A stretch of 64,000 nucleotides of DNA from JACIYW01 sp014359745 (GCA_050433985.1 JBNPWE010000014.1:1-64000), one strand, 5' to 3'; shown: positions 54,446-63,276, numbered from the stretch's first letter. Translations and numbers: made by a program. The notes: generated by a model from the sequence alone, not told the origin.

Positions 54446-55204
54446 ATGATCGGCTATTCCGCTGTTGATGGCGTTGCGACGCTTACGCTGTCGCGACCGC
54501 CGGTGAACGCGATCGACGCCGCGTTCGTGGCGGCCTTCCGCGAGGCGCTGGACCGGGCCGAGGCCGAGGCCGTCACCGTTCTTGTGATCCGCTCGGACCA
54601 GAAGTGCTTCTGCGCCGGTGCGGACCTCGCGCAGATCGCCGGGCATTTCGACGACCCGGACGGCGTCGAGGCGATGACGGCCTATGTCAAGTCGCTGCAC
54701 GCGATCTTTGACCGGCTGGCGGCCTTCCCCGCCATCACCCTCGCGGCGATCGACGGCCCCGCGCTGGGGGGTGGGCTTGAAATGGCGCTGGCTTGCGATC
54801 TGCGCCTCGCGACGACCCGGGCCAAGCTGGGCCTTCCCGAGGCGCGCGTCGGCATGATCCCCGGGGCGGGCGGGACGCAGCGCCTTACACGGATCTGCGG
54901 ACCGGGCGTTTCGGCACGCATCATCCTTGGCGGCGAGATCGTGGACGGCGCCGAGGCCGCGCGCCTGGGCATCGTCCAGTGGAGCTGTGCGCCCGAGGCG
55001 CTCGACGCTGAAATCGCGACGATCGCCGGGCGGATCGCGGGTCTCTCGCGGCAGGCGCTCCTGCTGTCGAAGGACTGCATCGCGGCCTGTGGCGACCCGA
55101 CGCGCGACGGCTTTGCACGTGAACTCGACGCACCAGGACTTCTCATTCCCACCGAGGAAGCGCGGAGCCGCGTGCGCGGGTTCTTTCAACGCAAGGCGGG
55201 CTGA
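54446..55204 (+). CDS. enoyl-CoA hydratase/isomerase family protein (BadK-like role)
   Basis: A crotonase of 252 residues. The oxyanion-hole segments are KCFCAGADLAQIA and IDGPALGGGLEMALACD. The catalytic acids are Glu in LGLPEARVG (hydratase Glu) and GAGGTQRLTRICG, so true hydratase activity is plausible. In an alicyclic route it would hydrate the cyclohexene-carboxyl-CoA. AAAGGA lies 10 bases before the ATG. Confidence 0.88.
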   Translation: MIGYSAVDGVATLTLSRPPVNAIDAAFVAAFREALDRAEAEAVTVLVIRSDQKCFCAGADLAQIAGHFDDPDGVEAMTAYVKSLHAIFDRLAAFPAITLAAIDGPALGGGLEMALACDLRLATTRAKLGLPEARVGMIPGAGGTQRLTRICGPGVSARIILGGEIVDGAEAARLGIVQWSCAPEALDAEIATIAGRIAGLSRQALLLSKDCIAACGDPTRDGFARELDAPGLLIPTEEARSRVRGFFQRKAG

Positions 55205-55232
55205 GGCTCGCGACCCACCAACGGAGATATTC

Positions 55233-55967
55233 ATGAACTTCAAGGGCAAGACCATCCTCGTCACGGGCGCCGCATCGGGCATCGGCAATGCCTGCGCGGC
55301 CGCTTTCGTCGAGGCCGGCGGCACGGTCATCCTGACGGACATCAACGAAGCCGGGGGCGAGGCGGCCGCCAAGGCGCTGGCGAATGCGCATTTCATGAAA
55401 CTCGACGTGACCTCGCGCGAGGATTGCGAAGCGCTCGCGGGTCGCATCGAACAGGAATTCGGCAAGCTGGACATCCTCGTGAACGCCGCCGGCTGGGACA
55501 TCATCCAGCCGTTCATGGACAACACGCCGGAATACTGGGCCAAGATCATGGCGATCAACTTCATGGGTCCGGTTCAACTTACACGCGCGCTGCTGCCGCT
55601 GCTGATCGAAAGCGGCTCGGGCCGGATCGTGAACGTGTCGTCAGATGCCGGTCGCGTCGGTTCGTTCGGCGAGACGGTCTATGCGGGCGCCAAGGGCGGC
55701 ATCATCGCCTTCACCAAAAGCCTTGCGCGCGAAATGACCCGCAAGAACATCCGCGTGAACTGCATCTGCCCCGGCCCGACCGACACGCCGCTGTTCGCGT
55801 CGCAGAGCGAAAAGATGCAGGAGGCGCTGAAGAACGCGATCCCGATGAAGCGGGTGGCCAAGCCGTCCGAGGTCGCCGACGGCGTTCTCTTCTTCGCCTC
55901 GGATCGTTCGAGCTTTGTCACCGGGCAGGTGTTGTCGGTTTCCGGCGGCCTGACCATGGTCGATTAG
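55233..55967 (+). CDS. SDR, 2-hydroxycyclohexanecarboxyl-CoA dehydrogenase-like (BadH)
   Basis: A 244-residue SDR with TGAASGIG (residues 11-18), NAAG near 82, Ser in VNVSSDAG and YAGAK. The sequence as a whole resembles BadH of Rhodopseudomonas, which oxidises 2-hydroxycyclohexanecarboxyl-CoA to the 2-keto form. Its position between a hydratase and a BadI-like hydrolase supports that. Ribosome site ACGGAGA before the ATG. Confidence 0.85.
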   Translation: MNFKGKTILVTGAASGIGNACAAAFVEAGGTVILTDINEAGGEAAAKALANAHFMKLDVTSREDCEALAGRIEQEFGKLDILVNAAGWDIIQPFMDNTPEYWAKIMAINFMGPVQLTRALLPLLIESGSGRIVNVSSDAGRVGSFGETVYAGAKGGIIAFTKSLAREMTRKNIRVNCICPGPTDTPLFASQSEKMQEALKNAIPMKRVAKPSEVADGVLFFASDRSSFVTGQVLSVSGGLTMVD

Positions 55968-55982
55968 GGCGGGGCTCGCAGC

Positions 55983-57668
55983 ATGGCACGGCAGGACAAG
56001 ACCACGACCCTGAAAGACGCAATCTCGGCGCATGTGTGCGCGGGCGACACGCTCTGCTTCGGGTTCACCCACAACCGCAGCCATGCCGCGGCCTACGAGG
56101 TCGCGCGCCAGTTCCGCGACACCAGATCGTTGACACTCGTGGCGACGGGACTTCTGGAATATGCGTCTGTTCTGGTCTCTGCGGGCGTGGTCGCAAAGCT
56201 CGAAAGCGCTTTCGCCGGCAACACGTATCCCGCGCCATCTCCCTCGCGCGTGCTGCAAGATGCGTTTTCCGCCCACCCCGAGAGCGATCCGGATTGGACC
56301 AACCTGACGATGACGCTCCGGTTGATGGCCGGGGCGATGGGCTGGCCTTTCGTGCCGGTCAACAGTCTGGCAGGGTCCGATCTCTGGCGGCCCGAGGGGC
56401 GGGCCTTCGTCAGGGATCCGTTTGGCGGCAACGAACAGGCCGTTGTCCCCGCACTGGTGCCGGACGTGGCGTTCCTGCATGCGCCGATTGCCGATACCGG
56501 GGGCAATGCCGTGATCCACGGCCCCGATGCCGAGGAAAGCTGGGCCGCTTTTGCCGCGCGCAAAGTGATCGTCACCGCCGAGCGCGTGGTCAGCCCGGAC
56601 CAGCTGCGCGCGCTTGGTCCCCGGCAGGGCATTCCAGGCCACCTCGTCGCCGCCGTGGTCGAGGCACCCTTCGGTGCGCATCCACAGGGCCAGTTTGTCT
56701 GGACCGAAGAGGAGGGAGTCCCGTCCTATGCAGAGGACTATGATTTCCGCCAGAATCTTCGGAAACTGTCGCGCGATCCTGAGGCGCTGCGCGGCTGGAT
56801 AGAGGAATGGGTCTTCGAAAATGATCACGCGTCCTATCTGTCCCGACTGGGGGCAGAGCGGCTGGAAAGCCTGCGAGAAAGCGCGATCTCGCCGGTCTCG
56901 GCCACGCCGCGCGATGCCGATGCGCCCGCCTCGGCCGAAGAACGCGCTGCGGTTCTGGCAATGCGCATGGCCGAGGCCCGTGCTGTCGACGGGCTTGCAG
57001 AAAGCTTCTTCGCCGGCATAGGCCTGTCACATCTGGCCGCCTGGGGCGCCGAACGCCGCTGCCGGGAACGCGGCCTCGACGTCGCGCTGATCGCAGAGAC
57101 CGGCATGGTCGGCTTTCGCCCCGTGACCGGCGATCCCTATCTCTTCAACCGTCCGAACGCGGCATCGTCGCGTTTTCACGCCTCGTTCCTGAAGACGCTC
57201 GGCGTCCTGGCCGGGCCGCGGGCCAAGCGCTGCCTGTCGTTGCTCGCGGCCGGGCAGATCGACAGCAGGGGCTTCATCAACTCGTCCCGCACAGGCGATG
57301 GTCGGCTGATCGTCGGCTCGGGCGGGGCGAACGACCTTGCCGGAGGGACGTCCGACGTCATGATCGTCATGCCGCTGAAACCCGGCCGCTATGTTGACCG
57401 GCTGCCCTTTACCACGTCGCCGATCCGCTTCCTGGCCGGGGTTGCGACCGATCTTGCCTGGCTGGAGCGGGGCGAGGACGGCAGGCTCGAGGTTGCGGGC
57501 ATCGTGGTGGCCACGCCCGATGCAGAGGCCGAGGCGCGCGCAGCCATCGATGCCGCCACCGGGGGCACTCTGCGTTACCGCCCCGACCTGATCCGACACG
57601 CCCCCCCCACACCCGAGGAAATTGCGCTGCTGCGCGGGTTCGATCCGGCCCGTGTCATTCTCGGTTGA
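55983..57668 (+). CDS. fused two-domain CoA-transferase (family I-like)
   Basis: A 561-residue protein joining an alpha-like half (residues 1-290, DAISAHVCAGDTLCFGF, then EDYDFRQNLRKLSRDPEAL as in IpdA-type subunits) to a beta-like half (about 310-540) with ALIAETGMVGF, whose Glu is the candidate catalytic residue, GQIDSRGFINSS and GSGGANDLAGG. In most systems these are two genes. Relatives include glutaconate CoA-transferase and the IpdAB ring-cleaving hydrolase of steroid degradation. Either CoA exchange or C-C hydrolysis is possible here. It starts 15 bases after the SDR. Confidence 0.8.
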   Translation: MARQDKTTTLKDAISAHVCAGDTLCFGFTHNRSHAAAYEVARQFRDTRSLTLVATGLLEYASVLVSAGVVAKLESAFAGNTYPAPSPSRVLQDAFSAHPESDPDWTNLTMTLRLMAGAMGWPFVPVNSLAGSDLWRPEGRAFVRDPFGGNEQAVVPALVPDVAFLHAPIADTGGNAVIHGPDAEESWAAFAARKVIVTAERVVSPDQLRALGPRQGIPGHLVAAVVEAPFGAHPQGQFVWTEEEGVPSYAEDYDFRQNLRKLSRDPEALRGWIEEWVFENDHASYLSRLGAERLESLRESAISPVSATPRDADAPASAEERAAVLAMRMAEARAVDGLAESFFAGIGLSHLAAWGAERRCRERGLDVALIAETGMVGFRPVTGDPYLFNRPNAASSRFHASFLKTLGVLAGPRAKRCLSLLAAGQIDSRGFINSSRTGDGRLIVGSGGANDLAGGTSDVMIVMPLKPGRYVDRLPFTTSPIRFLAGVATDLAWLERGEDGRLEVAGIVVATPDAEAEARAAIDAATGGTLRYRPDLIRHAPPTPEEIALLRGFDPARVILG

Positions 57669-57696
57669 ACGCAAAATACGAAGGAGAGAACGACCC

Positions 57697-58482
57697 ATGG
57701 AATACACCGACGTCCTTTACGAGGTGAGCGAGGGCATCGCCACGATCACCATCAACCGCGCCGATCGGCTGAATTGCTTCCGCGGCCGCACGATCGAAGA
57801 ACTGATCCATGCCTTCAAGCGTGCCTGGGCGGACAAGGGCGCAGGGGCCGTGATCCTGACCGCGGCTGGCACCAAAGCCTTTTGCGTCGGCGGCGACCAG
57901 AAGGAAATGGCCGAGAAGGGTAGCTACGGCACCTCGGAAAACGGGCTGTGGGAAATCGATGACCTGCACATGGTCATCCGCAATATTCCCAAGCCCGTGA
58001 TCTGTGCGGTGAATGGCTATGCGATCGGTGGTGGCCATGTAATCCATGTCATCTGCGATGTCACGATCGCGGCAGATCACGCCAGGTTCGGACAGGCGGG
58101 CCCGCGCGTAGGCTCCTTCGATGCCGGCTGGGGGTCGGCCTATCTGGCCCGGACGGTGGGCGAAAAGCGCGCGCGCGAGATCTGGTTCTTCTGCCAGCAA
58201 TACGACGCTCAGACCGCCCTGCAATGGGGCCTCGTCAACAAGGTGGTGTCGGCCGACAAGCTGATGGAAGAGGCGCGCGCAATGGCCGCGCAGGCGGTCG
58301 CGCTGAGTCCCACGGCGATCAAGTTTCTCAAGCATGCCTTCAACGCCGACAGCGCCCATATTTTCGGGCAGGTCAAAATGGCGGCGGACGGGCTGGCGAG
58401 CTTCGTCAACTCGGAAGAGGCTGCGGAAGGGCGCAACGCCTTCCTCGAAAAGCGCAAGCCCGACTTTGATCGGTTCCGATGA
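57697..58482 (+). CDS. badI: 2-ketocyclohexanecarboxyl-CoA hydrolase-like crotonase (BadI)
   Basis: A 261-residue crotonase strikingly like BadI, which opens the ring of 2-ketocyclohexanecarboxyl-CoA to give pimeloyl-CoA. Shared features are INRADRLNCFRG, FCVGGDQ, VNGYAIGGGHV, the FGQAGPRVGSFDAGWGSAYLAR segment with the catalytic-region Asp, VGEKRAREIWFFC, and a C-terminal EKRKPDF. MenB is a related alternative, but no menaquinone genes are near. AAGGAGAG lies 11 bases before the ATG, and the end overlaps the next SDR by 4 bases. Confidence 0.85.
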   Translation: MEYTDVLYEVSEGIATITINRADRLNCFRGRTIEELIHAFKRAWADKGAGAVILTAAGTKAFCVGGDQKEMAEKGSYGTSENGLWEIDDLHMVIRNIPKPVICAVNGYAIGGGHVIHVICDVTIAADHARFGQAGPRVGSFDAGWGSAYLARTVGEKRAREIWFFCQQYDAQTALQWGLVNKVVSADKLMEEARAMAAQAVALSPTAIKFLKHAFNADSAHIFGQVKMAADGLASFVNSEEAAEGRNAFLEKRKPDFDRFR

Positions 58483-59327
58483 TGACGGCGACCGCCAGCG
58501 ATAGCCGACGCGTCGCGCTGGTCACGGGGGCGGGGGCGGGCATTGGCCTGGCCACCGCGACCCGGCTCGCGGCCGATGGCTGCCTCGTCGCTGTGAATGA
58601 TATCGACCCAGAGGCGGCGGAGCGGGTAGCCCGGTGCCTTGGACCAGATCATATGGAAGTTCCCGGCGATGTCGCCTCGGAGCGATTGGCCGATTCGATT
58701 GTTGCCGATGTGGTCGCGCGCTACGGGCGGCTGGACGTTCTGGTCAACAACGCCGGGATCGGTGACGGCGCCGTGTCGGCACTGGAACAAACGGCCGAAC
58801 GATTCCGCCGCACCCTTTCGGTGCATGTGGACGGTTGTTTCCTGATGTCCCGGGCGGCTGCCCGGGCGATGATGGCGCCGCCCTCTGCCTCCCGAGGCGG
58901 CGCGATCATCAACCTTTCCTCGATTGCCGGGCACGTTGCCATCCCGAACCGCATAGGCTATGCAGCCGCCAAGGGTGCGATAGCGATGATGACCAGGGTG
59001 TTGGCCTGCGAATGGGCCGCCTCTGGTATTCGCGTGAATGCGGTCGCGCCCGGTTATGTGCGCACGGACCTTGTCGACAGGCTGATCCGCAGCGGAAAAC
59101 TCGACGAAGAAGGTATACTTTCACGTACGCCACTGCGCCGCCTCGCTCGCCCTGACGAAATAGCCAACGTAATCGCCTTCCTCGCGGGGCCACACTCATC
59201 GTTCATTACCGGTACCGTAATTCCCGTTGATGGCGGGTACCTCGCCTTCGGGGCACCTTTCGAGACTGCTGAGATCGGGTTAGGGTTCGATCAAACGGAT
59301 TGCGTTGCTGGGCGTCGTGAGAAGTAA
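58479..59327 (+). CDS. short-chain dehydrogenase/reductase
   Basis: A third SDR of the island, 282 residues: TGAGAGIG (residues 16-23), NNAG near 90, Ser in INLSSIAG and YAAAK near 165, and a terminal PVDGGYLAFG. About 20 extra C-terminal residues go beyond the normal SDR end. Translationally coupled to badI (ATGA). The substrate is unknown and probably a hydroxyacyl-CoA. Confidence 0.88.
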   Translation: MMTATASDSRRVALVTGAGAGIGLATATRLAADGCLVAVNDIDPEAAERVARCLGPDHMEVPGDVASERLADSIVADVVARYGRLDVLVNNAGIGDGAVSALEQTAERFRRTLSVHVDGCFLMSRAAARAMMAPPSASRGGAIINLSSIAGHVAIPNRIGYAAAKGAIAMMTRVLACEWAASGIRVNAVAPGYVRTDLVDRLIRSGKLDEEGILSRTPLRRLARPDEIANVIAFLAGPHSSFITGTVIPVDGGYLAFGAPFETAEIGLGFDQTDCVAGRREK

Positions 59328-59339
59328 GGGGCGACCGAA

Positions 59340-60029
59340 ATGGACAAAACAAATATCGCATCACATGTAGAGAACCCCGATCTGGTCGATCGCCGACGCA
59401 AACAGATCGTCGCGGCGGCAACCAAGCTGTTTTCCGATCAGGGCTTCTATCGCACTAAAATCAAGGAAATCGCCAAGCTGGCAGGTGTTAGTCCCGGCCT
59501 TGTGTACCTTTACGTCCGCGAGAAAGAAGACGTCCTTCTTCTGGTGCTTCTGCAAGTGGTGGAGGACTATGCAATAGAGATCCCAAAAGCAATCGAAGGC
59601 ATAACCGATCCGCTCGAGCGGCTGATCCGCGCTGTCGATGCTTATTGCCGGGTCGTAGACCGACACCGTTCTGCCACGGTGCTTGCCTATCGCTCTACGA
59701 AATCGTTGTCGCCCGAGCGAAGGCTTCTGATTCAGGAGCGCGAGATCGCGACAAACTCGATCATCTCCGATGCACTGATAGCGTGTATCAGCCAGAAGTT
59801 GATCCGCCCCGTGAACGTCGATGTCCTGACGTATCAACTCGTGCTTATCGCGCATGGCTGGGCCCTGAAAAGCTGGTTTTACAAGTCGCGACTGACACTT
59901 GACGAATACATCAATCACAACGTCGACAATATGCTCCGCGGGATATTGACCAAAGCGGGCCAGCGCAGCGGGAGTGCTGCGATAAGATGTGAATCGGCAT
60001 GCAAAGTGACCCACTTGGGTGGGATGTGA
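59340..60029 (+). CDS. TetR-family transcriptional regulator
   Basis: A 229-residue regulator. The N-terminal helix-turn-helix spans about residues 20-66 (IVAAATKLFSDQGFYRTKIKEIAKLAGVSPGLVYLYVREKEDVL), and the rest is a ligand-binding helical domain with a KSLSPE segment like those of fatty-acid or acyl-CoA sensors. It is the last island gene, 12 bases after the SDR. It is the natural candidate to bind the palindromes at 46206 and 47443. Its last 20 residues lie near the IS end and may be altered. Confidence 0.9.
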   Translation: MDKTNIASHVENPDLVDRRRKQIVAAATKLFSDQGFYRTKIKEIAKLAGVSPGLVYLYVREKEDVLLLVLLQVVEDYAIEIPKAIEGITDPLERLIRAVDAYCRVVDRHRSATVLAYRSTKSLSPERRLLIQEREIATNSIISDALIACISQKLIRPVNVDVLTYQLVLIAHGWALKSWFYKSRLTLDEYINHNVDNMLRGILTKAGQRSGSAAIRCESACKVTHLGGM

Positions 60030-60063
60030 TTTTCACCTGTCGGAGACGAACCACCGGCTTTCA

Positions 60064-60093
60064 TTGAACCGCTCCGGGTTTGCCGGAGGCTCC
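60064..60093. mobile_element. IS3-family left-end remnant
   Basis: TTGAACCGCTCCGGGTTTGC followed by CGGAGGCTCC resembles the left inverted repeat of IS3-group elements common in Rhodobacteraceae. The start of the IS3 orfA (MTKTTNRYSPDV) follows at 60118. No right end or orfB is present. Confidence 0.6.
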
Positions 60094-60117
60094 AATATCT
60101 GAGTAGGATGGAGCCTC

Positions 60118-60315
60118 ATGACCAAGACAACGAACAGATATTCTCCTGATGTGACCGACGGCGCAGTTCAGTACGATTGGGCAGCGGGCGACACCGACAC
60201 GCCGGGCAACCTGAAGGCCGAATATGAGCTGCGCTGGCCCGACGGGCGATGCGCCGCGTTTCCGGGCCTTGGGTTCATCACGGTGTCGGTTTCAGACGGG
60301 GCCAAGGGGCCGTGA
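60118..60315 (+). pseudogene. chimera of IS3 orfA start and phage-protein tail
   Basis: The first 12 codons (MTKTTNRYSPDV) match the N-terminus of IS3-type OrfA. The frame then continues with TDGAVQYDWAAGDTDTPGN and ELRWPDGRCAAFPGLGFITV, which resembles the C-terminal repeat of phage structural proteins (YDW.AGDTDTAG then a FP..G.I.V ending). The product is 65 residues and is probably non-functional debris from transposition into a prophage gene. It has a start codon but no good ribosome site. Confidence 0.6.
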
Positions 60316-60591
60316 TCGCGGCTTTGAAGCGCCGATAAAGGTCGGCTCACTCCGCAGCGTCCGTCAAAAAGCGTTACGTGAAAATATCCCTGTCACAAAA
60401 TGAAAATTTCGGTGTCCCGCCACACTGCCAAAGTTTTCCACAGCTTTTTCGGGCAGAAAACGCTTTACAGGCTTTCGCTTTCGGACCACCATATCTAGTA
60501 ATAAGAGCGCAACGAACACGCCGCACCTTGTCGGACACCCAGCCTCTGGTAGGTAAATGCGTGCCGGGGGCTATAGAAAAGAGGCCGGGCA

Positions 60592-61095
60592 ATGTCGCTA
60601 TCCGAAGATCTGCTGTTCACCGACGATCTGCACCCGATAAACATCGTCGAAACGCTTGCCGAACATCATGAATGGGAATTTGATCGGGTCGCCGACGATC
60701 AGATCGCCATGGCGGTGGAAGGGCAATGGCGCACCTATTCGCTGACGCTGTCGTGGTCGGCGCGCGATGAAACCCTGCGGCTGATCTGCACCTTCGAGAT
60801 GGAACCGCCCGAAGACCGGGTTGGCCTGATCTATGAGGTGATCAATCACGCCAATGACATGTGCTGGTCGGGGGCGTTCACCTATTGGCACGAACAACGC
60901 CTGATGGTCTGGCGCTATGGGTTGGCGCTGGATGGCGGGCAGGTCGCATCGCCCGAACAGATCGACCGCCTGATCGGCGCGGCCTGCGCCGCGTGCGAAC
61001 GGTTTTACCCCGCGTTCCAGATGGTTGGCTGGGCGGATCAGTCGCCCGCCGATGCGATGCAGGTTGCCATTGCAGAGGCTTACGGTCGCGCCTAA
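60592..61095 (+). CDS. YbjN domain-containing protein
   Basis: A 167-residue protein of the YbjN/type III secretion chaperone-like fold (NIVETLAEHHEWEFDRVADDQIAMAVEG, then NDMCWSGAFTYWHEQRLMVWRYGL). Its function is unknown, possibly chaperone-like. It stands 31 bases before proC, a conserved rhodobacterial arrangement, marking the return to core genome. The 276 bases before it contain no recognisable gene. Confidence 0.9.
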   Translation: MSLSEDLLFTDDLHPINIVETLAEHHEWEFDRVADDQIAMAVEGQWRTYSLTLSWSARDETLRLICTFEMEPPEDRVGLIYEVINHANDMCWSGAFTYWHEQRLMVWRYGLALDGGQVASPEQIDRLIGAACAACERFYPAFQMVGWADQSPADAMQVAIAEAYGRA

Positions 61096-61126
61096 CCTGT
61101 TTCCCGGTGAACTGGCGGAGACAGGG

Positions 61127-61939
61127 ATGGCGATGGAAGAGGTGAACCGCCGCGGCCTGGTGTTGCTGGGCTGCGGCAAGATGGGGTCGGCGATGCTGGC
61201 GGGGTGGTTGGCGCGCGGGCTGCGGCCCGGCTCGGTCTGGGTTCTGGACCCGCATCCTTCCGACTGGGTGAAATCGCTTGGCCTGCACCTCAATTCCGGC
61301 CTGCCCGACGATCCCGCCGTGGTTGTCATCGCCGTCAAGCCGCAGATGATGGAACAGGCGCTGCCGTCCTTGGTGTTGCTGGGCGGGGGCGGCACCTTGT
61401 TCATATCGATCGCGGCCGGCATAACGCTGGCGCGATTCGAGGCGGTGCTGGGCGCGCAGACCCCGATCGTGCGCACCATGCCCAACACGCCGGCCGCCGT
61501 TGGCCGCGGGATTACCGCGCTGATCGGCAATGCGCAGGTGGATGAGGCGGGGATGCAGATGGCCGAATCGCTTTTGTCGGCGGTGGGCCAGACGCTGCGC
61601 CTGCAAGACGAGGGGCAGATGGATGCGGTCACCGCCGTTTCGGGATCGGGCCCCGCCTATGTGTTCCACCTGATCGAGGCGCTGGCCGCCGCCGCCCAAA
61701 GCCAGGGCCTGCCGCCCGATATGGCGATGAAACTGGCACGGGCCACCGTGGGCGGGGCCGGGCAACTGGCCGAGGACGCCGATGAAGACCCGGCGCAGTT
61801 GCGCATCAACGTTACCAGTCCGGGGGGCACGACCGCCGCCGCGCTCAAGGTGCTGATGGATCCCGAAACCGGCTTTCCCAACCTGCTTGACCGTGCGGTG
61901 ACAGCGGCGGCGCTGCGCAGCCGGGAGTTGGGGAAATGA
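61127..61939 (+). CDS. proC: pyrroline-5-carboxylate reductase
   Basis: ProC performs the last step of proline synthesis, reducing P5C with NAD(P)H. The 270 residues contain the cofactor motif LGCGKMGSAML, AVKPQMM, RTMPNTPAAVGRG and the signature VSGSGPAYVFHLIEAL with the ARATVGGAG and SPGGTTAAALKVL active-site helices. Start ATG 61127 follows GGAG; an ATG two codons later is possible. It overlaps the csaA-like gene by 4 bases. Confidence 0.97.
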   Translation: MAMEEVNRRGLVLLGCGKMGSAMLAGWLARGLRPGSVWVLDPHPSDWVKSLGLHLNSGLPDDPAVVVIAVKPQMMEQALPSLVLLGGGGTLFISIAAGITLARFEAVLGAQTPIVRTMPNTPAAVGRGITALIGNAQVDEAGMQMAESLLSAVGQTLRLQDEGQMDAVTAVSGSGPAYVFHLIEALAAAAQSQGLPPDMAMKLARATVGGAGQLAEDADEDPAQLRINVTSPGGTTAAALKVLMDPETGFPNLLDRAVTAAALRSRELGK

Positions 61940-62277
61940 GCGAGTCGATCGGCTTTGACGATTTCCTCAAGGTTGATATCCGGGTGGGGCGCATCACCCG
62001 CGCCGAACCTTTCCCGCAGGCGCGCAAACCGGCGATCCGGTTGTGGGTGGATTTCGGCGGCGATCTGGGCGAAAGGAAAAGCTCTGCCCGGATCACAGCG
62101 CATTACCGGCCTGACGATCTGATCGGGCGTCAGGTGCTGGCGGTTGTGAACTTTCCGCCGCGCCAGATCGGCCCGATGCTGTCCGAGGTGCTGGTGCTAG
62201 GCGTGCCCGATGCCGCGGGAGAGGTGGTGCTGATCGCCCCCGATCAGGATGTACCGCCGGGAGGACGCCTGTTTTGA
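61936..62277 (+). CDS. csaA: CsaA-like tRNA-binding protein
   Basis: A 113-residue stand-alone OB-fold tRNA-binding domain (FDDFLKVDIRVGRITRAEPFPQARKPAIRLWVDFG, then SSARITAHY and VVNFPPRQIGPMLSEVLVLG). Related to the C-terminal domain of MetRS and to CsaA, proposed as an export chaperone in Bacillus. It overlaps proC and the following dehydrogenase by ATGA, so the three are one translational unit. Confidence 0.93.
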   Translation: MSESIGFDDFLKVDIRVGRITRAEPFPQARKPAIRLWVDFGGDLGERKSSARITAHYRPDDLIGRQVLAVVNFPPRQIGPMLSEVLVLGVPDAAGEVVLIAPDQDVPPGGRLF

Positions 62278-63233
62278 CCAGGATCCTGATATCCCGCCGC
62301 CTGCCGGATGCGGCGATGAATGCCGTGGCCGACCTTGAAGTGACGCTGCGCGACACCCCCGATGCCATGACCCATGACGAGGTGGTCGCGGCGCTCTGCG
62401 ATTATGACGGGGTGATCCCGACTCTGGGCGATCCGTTCGACGCGCAGGCCTTTGCCAAGGTGCCGCAGCCCCGTTGCAAGGTGGTGGCGAATTTCGGCGC
62501 GGGCTATAACCACATCGACGTCGCGGCGGCTTTGGGCGCGGGCGTGGTTGTCACCAACACCCCCGGCGCCGTCACCGATGCCACCGCCGATATCGCCCTG
62601 ATGCTGATGCTGATGGTGGCCCGCCGCGCGGGCGAAGGCGAACGCATGGTGCGCGCCGGAAACTGGCACGGATGGCAGCCGACGCAGATGCTGGGCCTGC
62701 ACCTGACCGGCAAGACGCTGGGCATCATCGGCATGGGCCGGATCGGCAAGGCGATCGCGCGGCGCGCGCAGCGCGGGTTCGATATGGACGTGGTGTTTTT
62801 CAACCGCTCGCGCGTGGCCGATTGCGGCGTGCCCGCGCGCCAGCTTGATAGCCTGGCCGGGGTGATGGGGGTCTCTGATGTCGTGGTGGTGGCGGTGCCG
62901 GGTGGCAAGGCCACGCATCACCTGATCGATGCCGCCGCCTTTGCCGCCATGCGGCCTTCGGCGATTTTCGTCAACATCGCGCGGGGCGACATCGTCGATG
63001 AGGCGGCGCTGATCGCGGCGCTTCAGGCCGGGCGGATCGCGGGGGCCGGGCTTGACGTCTATGAATTCGAACCACAGGTGCCCGCGGCGCTGCGTGCGAT
63101 GGAAAACGTGGTTCTGCTGCCGCATCTGGGCACGGCGGCGCTGGAGGTGCGCACCGCGATGGCGATGATGGCCATCGACAATCTGCGCGCCGTCCTGGCC
63201 GGGCAACCGGCGCCGAACGCGGTGACCGTCTAA
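62274..63233 (+). CDS. D-isomer-specific 2-hydroxyacid dehydrogenase
   Basis: A 319-residue NAD(P)-dependent dehydrogenase (glyoxylate/hydroxypyruvate reductase type). The Rossmann motif is GMGRIGKAIARR near residue 155. The catalytic residues are Arg in IARGDIVDE, Glu in YEFEP and His in LPHLGTA. NFGAGYNHID is the substrate-loop signature. It is translationally coupled to csaA. It is only distantly similar to the gene at 22866. Confidence 0.94.
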   Translation: MTRILISRRLPDAAMNAVADLEVTLRDTPDAMTHDEVVAALCDYDGVIPTLGDPFDAQAFAKVPQPRCKVVANFGAGYNHIDVAAALGAGVVVTNTPGAVTDATADIALMLMLMVARRAGEGERMVRAGNWHGWQPTQMLGLHLTGKTLGIIGMGRIGKAIARRAQRGFDMDVVFFNRSRVADCGVPARQLDSLAGVMGVSDVVVVAVPGGKATHHLIDAAAFAAMRPSAIFVNIARGDIVDEAALIAALQAGRIAGAGLDVYEFEPQVPAALRAMENVVLLPHLGTAALEVRTAMAMMAIDNLRAVLAGQPAPNAVTV

Positions 63234-63236
63234 AGC

Positions 63237-63276
63237 AATTTCAGAAAAAGTTGATAGGCTTTTTCGGTTCGAAATT
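63237..63276. terminator. AT-rich extended hairpin after the dehydrogenase gene
   Basis: GAAAAAG (63244-63250) pairs with CTTTTTC (63259-63265), and an outer helix AATTTC/GAAATT (63237-63242 with 63271-63276) encloses it. It starts 4 bases after the stop codon. Confidence 0.45.
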
